From an uncultured Lachnospiraceae bacterium (GTDB lineage Bacteria > Bacillota > Clostridia > Lachnospirales > Lachnospiraceae), in assembly GCA_945485625.1 (NCBI GenBank), contig CALYSH010000078.1, positions 1 through 6,789 of the forward strand: a stretch of 6,789 bases of DNA. The letters are read 5' to 3'. This document shows, one piece after another, positions 1-5,262 of this stretch. Each line of letters starts with the position of its first letter. The stretch's first letter is position 1. The notes beneath the pieces are model-generated. The model had not been told where the DNA came from. It saw only the letters and a list, made by a program, of their open reading frames with translations, and did no database searches. The position numbers and the translations under genes are program-made.

Positions 1-1135
1 GGTAGTAAAATAACTGCATGGTGTCGGGTTTCTTTTTTTTACGCTCTGTGGGAATCGGTGAATTCCACCCATCATACAGGCAGAAGTAAATCCCTTTGTA
101 TTCTCTGAAATAATGGGTATACCAATCCACCTTCCAGAAGAAATCCTCCATATCCCTGCTGTTTCGCAAAGACTCCTTGATATCATTGTACTCCGAGAAA
201 TATCCTTCATCCGAAAACAAATTGGTAAAATCATTGGCCAGAAAATTATACTCTTCAAAAGCCATACAGCCACAGGTAATGGATTTCCTAAGTTCCAGAT
301 CGCAGGAAACCTTATAGTTTTCTTCCAGCCTTTCTCCTTCCATCAGCTGAATCAGACCTTCGCAGGCCTGCTCTGCAACATTCTTCGGATTACTGATTAC
401 CGCGGTTAAAAAATCCATGGTTCCTGCATCCGTACAAAAGCATCCCAGACGAAGCTGCGTGGGAACCCGAAGGTTCTGCCTGCGAAGAGCCTTGTACACA
501 CTGCATGACATAAACTCATTGGCGCAGAGAATCACCTCCGGCATACCCTCCGGAGAATTGATTAATTTATTAACAAAGTTTTCCCCCTCGTTGTACCAGA
601 AATCACCATAGTAAATCCAATCTTCAGGGACCTCCAGCTGCCTTTGCTTCATGGAGCTTCGAAAAGCCTCCAGTCTGCGCTCTGCATGACTATGTCCCTT
701 CGGACCTGTCATAAAAGCGATTCTCGTGCATCCATGTTCCTCTGCAAAATGACTGACCAGAGTATCAATCCCCATAATATCCTCACTGGAATAACAGGGA
801 AAATCACCTATCTTCCCATCGATGGTGACAACCGGAAATCCCTTCTCACCTACTTCAAAAAGCTTTGCATTAATCACATCATCTACGTTAATGGGTGAAA
901 AGGTTTCCGGAAGATAAATTACACCGGACAACAAGTCAAAATTGATGGCGGAAAAAATATTGAATTCAAATTTTGCAAATGCCGAGTCTTCATCATAAAG
1001 ATTGGCAGTAAAAACTGCAACATTCATATTGTGTCTGAATGCAGTTTCGTAAATCCCCTTCAAAATGGAGGTCTGATATTCATTTTCAGGTCTTGCAAGT
1101 ATTACCCCGATACATTTTCTGGTATTTTTCTTCAT
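1..1135 (-). CDS. Periplasmic-binding-protein / LacI-like ligand-sensing protein lacking an HTH domain, partial (C-terminus outside window)
   Basis: I read 378 codons without a stop, running off the left edge. The protein begins MKKNTRKCIGVILARPENEYQ, directly at the first strand of a type I periplasmic-binding fold, with no room for the roughly 60-residue helix-turn-helix that LacI regulators carry. The fold spans about residues 8-290, with landmarks GVIYLPE (71-77), PVVTIDG (101-107), RIAFMTGP (138-145), RLEAFRSSM (154-162), a P-EVILCANEFMS stretch (199-209) and a C-terminal AVISNPKNVAEQACEGLIQLM (245-265). Residues 290-378 look like a linker plus start of another domain. No signal peptide or membrane helix is visible, so it is probably cytoplasmic. 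Similar proteins in Lachnospiraceae commonly carry a C-terminal GGDEF diguanylate cyclase or another output domain; that is an inference here because the end is missing. An AAAAAAAAG run encodes lysines near 365. Its ligand and link to the decarboxylase operon are unknown. Confidence 0.75.
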   Translation of the reverse strand, partial: MKKNTRKCIGVILARPENEYQTSILKGIYETAFRHNMNVAVFTANLYDEDSAFAKFEFNIFSAINFDLLSGVIYLPETFSPINVDDVINAKLFEVGEKGFPVVTIDGKIGDFPCYSSEDIMGIDTLVSHFAEEHGCTRIAFMTGPKGHSHAERRLEAFRSSMKQRQLEVPEDWIYYGDFWYNEGENFVNKLINSPEGMPEVILCANEFMSCSVYKALRRQNLRVPTQLRLGCFCTDAGTMDFLTAVISNPKNVAEQACEGLIQLMEGERLEENYKVSCDLELRKSITCGCMAFEEYNFLANDFTNLFSDEGYFSEYNDIKESLRNSRDMEDFFWKVDWYTHYFREYKGIYFCLYDGWNSPIPTERKKKKPDTMQLFYY

Positions 1136-1143
1136 TCGAAAAA

Positions 1144-1150
1144 CCTTCTT
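1144..1150 (-). promoter_or_regulatory. Ribosome binding site of the LacI-like sensor gene
   Basis: AAGAAGG on the minus strand lies 8 bases before the ATG at 1135 and supports this start. It is only 14 bases downstream of the terminator hairpin. Confidence 0.7.
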
Positions 1151-1164
1151 TTCTTGTGATGGAA

Positions 1165-1196
1165 AAGAAAGGTGCCTGATTCAGAGCACCTTTCTT
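1165..1196 (-). terminator. Intrinsic terminator after the decarboxylase operon
   Basis: A perfect 11-bp stem, AAGAAAGGTGC (1165-1175) with GCACCTTTCTT (1186-1196), encloses a 10-base loop. Read on the minus strand the 3' arm ends in a T-rich stretch (TTTCTTTTCC), as expected of a Rho-independent terminator. It starts 14 bases after the stop codon of the 5S-like gene and ends 29 bases before the next start codon. Confidence 0.8.
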
Positions 1197-1210
1197 CCAA
1201 TTCAAAAACA

Positions 1211-2638
1211 TTAAACAGGATAAGCACCATTCTTGGTATCAGCCTGGGTCATATCCACCTTTTCCTGCTGTGCCTGACGATACTTGAAGAAATCGGTTGC
1301 GACCTGGGGGAACAATGCGTAGGACAATACATCCTCATCCTGCTGCTTCCACTCTGCCATTTCACCCTCCAGCTTGGTCATCTCATTGTCAAGACGATCC
1401 GCAAAACGTCCGGTCAGTCTCTCCTCACCGGGGATGACCTTATCAATTACTTCCTGGCTCATAGGCTTAACAGTCTGACCATATTCACCACGGAGAACAG
1501 CCTTGGTCTCCTTGGTAGCCATCTTATATCTCTCTCCCATCAGGACATTGAATACTGCCTGGGTACCAACGATCTGAGAGGAAGGAGTAACCAGAGGGGG
1601 CTCTCCCAGATCCTTACGAACACGGGGAATCTCCTCCAATACATCGCGATACTTATCCTCCGCATTCTGCTCCTTCAACTGGCTGACCATGTTGGAAAGC
1701 ATACCGCCGGGTACCTGATAAAGAAGAGTCTTAATATTAACACCCAGTACCTTAGGGCTGAGCAGGCCGCTCTTTAAGCACTCATCTCTGTAGGGTGCAA
1801 AGTAATCAGCGATTTCTGCCAGCAGATCCTGATCAAAGCCGGTGTCATACTCGGTTCCGCGGAAGGTCTCAACCATAACCTCGGTTGCAGGCTGGGAAGT
1901 ACCCATAGCGAAAGGACTCATTGCAGTATCGATTACATCAACTCCTGCTTCTACTGCCTTCAGATAGGTCATGGAAGCTACACCGGAGGTGTAATGGGTA
2001 TGAAGCTGAATCGGGAGCTTGGTATTCTCCTTCATTGCCTTGATCAACTCAGTTGCCTTATAGGGAACAAGCAGGCCGGCCATATCCTTGATACAGATGG
2101 AATCCGCACCCATCTCCTCAATCTGCTTTGCCATGTTCGCCCAGTACTCAAGGGTATAAGCATCACCTAAAGTGTATGACAATGCAACCTGTGCATGACC
2201 ACGTCCCTCACGAGCCTTAATCTTGTTGGTGGCATTTACTGCTTCCTGCAGGTTGGGCATATAGTTTAAGCAGTCAAAAATACGGATAATATCAATACCG
2301 TTTGCGATGGACTTCTCTACGAAAGCATCTACAACGTCATCAGCATAGGGTCTGTAGCCCAGAATATTCTGTCCACGGAACAGCATCTGCAGCTTGGTGT
2401 TCTTGAAGCCGTCACGAAGCTTGCGAAGTCTGTCCCAGGGATCTTCCTTTAGGAAACGAAGGGATGCATCAAAGGTAGCACCGCCCCAGCACTCTACGGA
2501 ATGATAACCAACCTTATCCATCTTCTCCACAATGGGAAGCATGAACTCGGTAGGCATTCTTGTTGCAATCAGAGACTGATGTGCATCACGCAGAACCGTT
2601 TCTGTAATTTTAATCGGTTTCTTTGTCATATCTGACAT
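1211..2638 (-). CDS. oadA: Oxaloacetate decarboxylase alpha / pyruvate carboxylase subunit B / transcarboxylase 5S-like carboxyltransferase
   Basis: Transfers CO2 between oxaloacetate (giving pyruvate) and biotin on a carrier protein in the cytoplasm. The 475-residue protein has an HMG-CoA-lyase-like TIM barrel (about 10-300) with the metal ligands expected for OadA/5S: Asp18 in RDAHQS, Lys184 in IKDMAG (the active-site lysine) and His213/His215 in HTHYTSG. A conserved PYC_OADA C-terminal region follows, with TPSSQIVGTQA (351-361) and SYALFPQVA (439-447). Translation stops without a biotin domain; classic OadA is about 590-600 residues, whereas 5S is about 505 and also lacks one. It therefore must use a separate carrier, most simply the one encoded at 4024-4398. 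The first ATG is chosen because GGAGG (2648-2652) lies 9 bases upstream; a second ATG at 2629 is too far. It is separated from the beta gene by a 196-base structured gap, so its expression may be adjusted independently. Confidence 0.93.
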   Translation of the reverse strand: MSDMTKKPIKITETVLRDAHQSLIATRMPTEFMLPIVEKMDKVGYHSVECWGGATFDASLRFLKEDPWDRLRKLRDGFKNTKLQMLFRGQNILGYRPYADDVVDAFVEKSIANGIDIIRIFDCLNYMPNLQEAVNATNKIKAREGRGHAQVALSYTLGDAYTLEYWANMAKQIEEMGADSICIKDMAGLLVPYKATELIKAMKENTKLPIQLHTHYTSGVASMTYLKAVEAGVDVIDTAMSPFAMGTSQPATEVMVETFRGTEYDTGFDQDLLAEIADYFAPYRDECLKSGLLSPKVLGVNIKTLLYQVPGGMLSNMVSQLKEQNAEDKYRDVLEEIPRVRKDLGEPPLVTPSSQIVGTQAVFNVLMGERYKMATKETKAVLRGEYGQTVKPMSQEVIDKVIPGEERLTGRFADRLDNEMTKLEGEMAEWKQQDEDVLSYALFPQVATDFFKYRQAQQEKVDMTQADTKNGAYPV

Positions 2639-2673
2639 AACAAATTTCCTCCATTCATTATTTGTTAATCAAA

Positions 2674-2716
2674 TGCATTGCAGAAATTTTCTCATTTCAG
2701 AAATCTTCGCAATGCA
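2674..2716 (-). promoter_or_regulatory. Alternative hairpin competing with the junction's closing helix
   Basis: TGCATTGC at 2674-2681 is the reverse complement of GCAATGCA at 2709-2716, giving an 8-bp stem with a 27-base loop. The 2709-2716 arm is the same one used in the 9-bp closing helix with 2825-2833, so the two pairings are mutually exclusive. The alternative arm ends about 21 bases before the ribosome site of the 5S-like gene. A switch is inferred, not shown. Confidence 0.4.
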
Positions 2717-2833
2717 ATTCATAAGCCCTGCGGGCTTATTTCATCGCGCTCCGCGCGATATACCTCAGCATAATCAAATCGTTCTTCCCGTGCAAGCACG
2801 GAAGACCGGTTCGATTATACTGAGTTGCATTGC
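2709..2833 (-). repeat. Terminal inverted repeat pair enclosing three hairpins
   Basis: GCAATGCAA at 2709-2717 is the exact reverse complement of TTGCATTGC at 2825-2833. The right copy directly abuts the outer stem of the long hairpin, so the two helices could stack. No clear target-site duplication is visible outside the arms. Confidence 0.65.
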
Positions 2834-2834
2834 T

Positions 2835-3986
2835 TTAGAATACTCCGAAGATGGCCATGAATGTTCCGGCCGCTACCGCTGTTCCGATAACACCTGCTAC
2901 GTTAGGTCCCATAGCGTGCATCAGAAGGAAGTTGGTAGGATCTGCTTCTGCACCAACCTTCTGGGATACACGGGCTGCCATAGGTACCGCGGATACACCT
3001 GCGGAACCGATCAAAGGATTCACCTTACCCTTTGTCAATACGCACATCAGCTTACCGAACAGTACACCTGCGATGGTACCGAAAATAAACGCCGCAAGTC
3101 CAAGTACAACGATTTTCAAGGTTGCCAGATTTAAGAACGCCTCCGCACTGGTGGTTGCACCAACAGAGGTACCAAGCATGATAACAACGATATACATCAA
3201 TGCATTGCTTGCGGTGTCAGTCAGCTGACGAACCACTCCGGACTCTCTGAACAGGTTACCGAGCATCAGCATACCTACCAGGGGCACCGTGGTAGGAAGA
3301 ATCAAACCTACAACAATGGTAACCACGATGGGGAACAAAATCTTCTCCAGCTTGGATACGGGACGAAGCTGGCTCATCTTGATCTTTCTTTCTTTTTCCG
3401 TTGTGAAAAGCTTCATAAACGGAGGCTGGATAATGGGAACCAGGGACATATAAGAATATGCCGCTACTGCGATAGGACCCATAATCGCCGTCTGTCCCAG
3501 CTTACTTGCCAGGAAAATAGAGGTAGGACCGTCTGCACCACCGATAATGGAAATTGCAGCCGCAGCCATATCGTTGAAGCCCATCGCAATTGCTCCAAAG
3601 TATGCAGCAAAGATACCAAACTGTGCCGCAGCACCAAGAAGAAAGCTTTTAGGGTTCGCAATCAGGGGACCGAAGTCGGTCATGGCACCTACGCCCATGA
3701 AAATCAGGGAAGGCAGAATCGCCCACTCATCCAAAATGTAGAAATAATGCAATAAACCGCCTACACCGTTTGCGGATGCTTCGGGGCTCAGCATAATATC
3801 CGGATAAATATTAACCAATAACATACCAAATGCAATCGGGGTTAAAAGCAGAGGCTCAAACCCATGTCTGATAGCAAGGTATAAGAAAAAGCATGCAACA
3901 CCGATCATGACGTAATTTCCCCAGGTCAGGTTAAAAAACGCCGTCTGGTGAAGCAGATTGCTTAAGGTAGTACCTATATACTCCAT
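2835..3986 (-). CDS. oadB: Na+-translocating decarboxylase beta subunit (OadB/MmdB/GcdB family)
   Basis: Integral membrane subunit that decarboxylates carboxybiotin and exports Na+. The 383-residue protein has many hydrophobic segments and the hallmark GGADGPTSIF (149-158); Asp152 matches Klebsiella OadB Asp203, essential for both chemistry and transport. The second signature NPLIGSAGVSAVPMAAR (323-339) supplies equivalents of Asn373, Gly377, Ser382 and Arg389, with exactly the same spacing. Asn362 in MGPNVAG matches Asn412. The AAYSYM segment (175-180) contains the counterpart of the coupling residue Tyr229. Length is closer to MmdB/GcdB (about 375) than to OadB (433). All key residues are present, so an active pump is expected. 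The start at 3986 has a strong AGGAGGT ribosome site (3993-3999). It lies 37 bases after the biotin carrier. The symbol reflects the family; oadB, mmdB and gcdB cannot be separated from sequence alone. Confidence 0.95.
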   Translation of the reverse strand: MEYIGTTLSNLLHQTAFFNLTWGNYVMIGVACFFLYLAIRHGFEPLLLTPIAFGMLLVNIYPDIMLSPEASANGVGGLLHYFYILDEWAILPSLIFMGVGAMTDFGPLIANPKSFLLGAAAQFGIFAAYFGAIAMGFNDMAAAAISIIGGADGPTSIFLASKLGQTAIMGPIAVAAYSYMSLVPIIQPPFMKLFTTEKERKIKMSQLRPVSKLEKILFPIVVTIVVGLILPTTVPLVGMLMLGNLFRESGVVRQLTDTASNALMYIVVIMLGTSVGATTSAEAFLNLATLKIVVLGLAAFIFGTIAGVLFGKLMCVLTKGKVNPLIGSAGVSAVPMAARVSQKVGAEADPTNFLLMHAMGPNVAGVIGTAVAAGTFMAIFGVF

Positions 3987-4023
3987 TTGTTGACCTCCTG
4001 TTGATCTGTATCAATAAAATACA

Positions 4024-4398
4024 TTATTTTAAAGTTGCCAGTAATGCACCGGCCTCAACAGCGTCACCAACTGCTACATCAATGCTTGCTACAGTACCGT
4101 CCTGAGGAGCAACAACAGGAATCTCCATCTTCATTGCTTCCAGAATGATTACAGCGTCACCAGCCTTTACTGCCTGACCTACGCTTGCTTCTACCTTAAA
4201 TACTTTGCCGGCTGCACCAGCCTCGATCTTTACACTGCCTGCTGCGCCTGCCGCTGCGGGAGCTGCTGCAGCCTTAGGTGCTGCTACTGCCTTGGGTGCT
4301 GCGGGAGCCTTTGCTGCAACGGGAGCACCGCTTGTCTGACCTTCTTCAACTACTACATCATATACGTTTCCGTTTACGGTAATGGTATAATTCTTCAT
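4024..4398 (-). CDS. Biotin carboxyl carrier protein (1.3S / MmdC / GcdC type)
   Basis: This mobile carrier swings biotin-bound CO2 between the carboxyltransferases and the membrane pump. The 124-residue protein begins with a short beta-rich segment MKNYTITVNG. A flexible Ala/Pro/Lys-rich linker (about 24-55) follows, then a biotinyl domain (56-124) with the biotinylation motif EAMKME; Lys90 is the expected biotinylated residue. Size and layout match the 1.3S transcarboxylase subunit and MmdC. The usual APMPG segment early in the biotinyl domain is replaced by AGAAG (60-64). The start at 4398 is chosen because AAGGAG lies 6 bases upstream; an in-frame ATG at 4422 precedes that site. It sits between gamma and beta genes, the order known from methylmalonyl-CoA decarboxylase operons (A, D, C, B). 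Both carboxyltransferases encoded here lack a biotin domain, so this is probably the shared carrier for both. Confidence 0.93.
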   Translation of the reverse strand: MKNYTITVNGNVYDVVVEEGQTSGAPVAAKAPAAPKAVAAPKAAAAPAAAGAAGSVKIEAGAAGKVFKVEASVGQAVKAGDAVIILEAMKMEIPVVAPQDGTVASIDVAVGDAVEAGALLATLK

Positions 4399-4404
4399 AT
4401 TAAT

Positions 4405-4410
4405 CTCCTT
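4405..4410 (-). promoter_or_regulatory. Ribosome binding site deciding the biotin carrier start
   Basis: AAGGAG on the minus strand lies 6 bases before the ATG at 4398, placing the start at MKNYTITV rather than at the upstream in-frame ATG at 4422. Confidence 0.85.
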
Positions 4411-4461
4411 CTGCCGTTTCAAACCGGCTCTGTTACTTTTATTTCTGCCGTTTGTCCGGCT
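4409..4461 (-). repeat. Pair of imperfect direct repeats between the gamma and biotin-carrier genes
   Basis: On the plus strand TTCTGCCGTTTGTCCGGCT (4443-4461) recurs as a near copy at 4409-4429, where the same TTCTGCCGTTT start and CCGGCT end are separated by two more bases. Each copy can form a short GCCG/CGGC hairpin in the mRNA. The second copy abuts and overlaps the biotin-carrier ribosome site by two bases. It may result from a small local duplication or act in tuning translation; the function is unknown. Confidence 0.5.
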
Positions 4462-4464
4462 GGT

Positions 4465-5247
4465 TTATCTGATTCTTCGGATGGAACGTACCACGTATCC
4501 GTCGGAGGAAGCAGAGCCTTCATATGCTGCCACTGCGGCTGCAATCACAGCCACAAGCTCCGTATCGTCGGATTCATCCGTAATCTCTTCCTGCTTGGTA
4601 ATCTGAGCAACCGCATTATCGATTCCGGTCTTCTCCTCCGGCTTTTTCTTCATGGCATTCTGTGCCTTGCCGATCAGACCAAAGCTTGCAATGATTAAGC
4701 TGATCAGAATCAAAACCGCAAATACGGTACCCATACCTAACAGGGTATTCAGTGCAGCCTTCTGCATCAGTTCTCCAAAGCTGGATACCGGATTCAGTGC
4801 GCCGCTCTCAAGCTTGTAAAACAAATCGTTGGAAACAATTATTTCCACTTCCGCATTTTTCTTCTCACCGTTTACGGGGAATCGGACAATTAACGCATCA
4901 TCATCCACGGTTACTGTTACATCTGGATTTTCAGGAAGTGTTATCTCTCCTGTTTTTGCATAATTCAGGCTGAAGGATTCCGCAGCGGACATAAATCCGT
5001 TGCCGTCAACCACAAATCCGGACTGCTCACAGAAGTGCTCAATCTCTTCCAAGGTATACTCGGAATAAGCCTCCACAATGCCCTCCTTCATAAAGGACTT
5101 GAGGATCGGAAAATATCCTTCTGTTGCCACAATCTTCGCATTCTCAATCTTTTCCGATTGATACTCGGAAGTCTTGTTATCAGCTCCGCACGCAGTCAGC
5201 CCGAGCATACAGGTGAGGATACATATCAGGCTTAAAAATTTCTTCAT
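4465..5247 (-). CDS. OadG-like gamma subunit of a Na+-translocating decarboxylase, with an N-terminal lipoprotein domain
   Basis: Likely the small membrane subunit that holds the peripheral carboxyltransferase to the beta pump. The 260-residue protein starts with a lipoprotein signal peptide ending in the lipobox LTAC, so Cys20 is the predicted lipidated residue. Residues 21-165 form a polar, probably extracytoplasmic domain I do not recognise. One membrane helix follows at about 168-193, containing the GMGTVFAVLILISLI pattern typical of OadG/MmdD proteins. A charged linker (199-230) leads to a C-terminal module, ELVAVIAAAVAAYEG then VVRSIRRIR (230-260), resembling the C-terminal part of long OadG/MmdD proteins and the small epsilon subunit of Veillonella methylmalonyl-CoA decarboxylase. 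Classical OadG proteins are only about 80-120 residues, so the N-terminal domain is a substantial addition. Its start lies 15 bases after the carboxyltransferase stop, with a GGGTGAG ribosome site between, implying translation from one mRNA. Confidence 0.82.
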   Translation of the reverse strand: MKKFLSLICILTCMLGLTACGADNKTSEYQSEKIENAKIVATEGYFPILKSFMKEGIVEAYSEYTLEEIEHFCEQSGFVVDGNGFMSAAESFSLNYAKTGEITLPENPDVTVTVDDDALIVRFPVNGEKKNAEVEIIVSNDLFYKLESGALNPVSSFGELMQKAALNTLLGMGTVFAVLILISLIIASFGLIGKAQNAMKKKPEEKTGIDNAVAQITKQEEITDESDDTELVAVIAAAVAAYEGSASSDGYVVRSIRRIR

Positions 5248-5262
5248 ATCTTCTCACCCTTT

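Larger units (their letters stand above)
2639..2834 (-). other. Highly structured intergenic region between the beta-subunit and 5S-like genes (possible structured RNA or palindromic repeat)
   Basis: The gap contains four nested perfect or near-perfect inverted repeats. The closing pair is 2709-2717 with 2825-2833 (9 bp). Inside are a long hairpin 2764-2824, a short hairpin 2743-2759 (7-bp stem, 3-base loop) and another at 2721-2739 (8-bp stem, 3-base loop). Read as minus-strand RNA this forms a four-way junction of about 125 bases, starting one base after the beta stop codon. In the long hairpin the only non-Watson-Crick pair of the 12-bp outer stem is a G-U wobble on the minus-strand transcript but a C-A mismatch on the other strand, and the tip is a CUUG tetraloop in that orientation. 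No U-run follows any stem, so it does not look like a simple terminator. It could be an mRNA processing or stability element, a regulatory RNA, or a MITE/REP-like repeat. Confidence 0.6.

Noticed and set aside
113..898. Three plus-strand open frames of 64-98 codons
   Set aside because: All are antisense to the open ligand-binding protein on the minus strand, which has clear family features throughout.
1172..1777. A 201-codon open frame on the plus strand
   Set aside because: It is antisense to the 5S-like gene and its start overlaps the terminator hairpin; no ribosome site or family resemblance is seen.
2661..2673. TTTGTTAATCAAA palindrome as an operator before the 5S-like gene
   Set aside because: It is short, AT-rich and matches no operator I can name; chance occurrence is likely.
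2721..2759. The two short GC-rich hairpins as a terminator after the beta gene
   Set aside because: Neither stem is followed by a T-run on the minus strand, and the downstream gene belongs functionally to the same complex.
2721..2824. A CRISPR array, suggested by multiple palindromes
   Set aside because: The hairpins differ in sequence and length and there is no regular repeat-spacer spacing.
2673..3134. A 153-codon plus-strand frame crossing the palindromic gap
   Set aside because: It runs through inverted repeats and then antisense to the conserved beta subunit; the product is Cys/His-rich without a recognisable motif.
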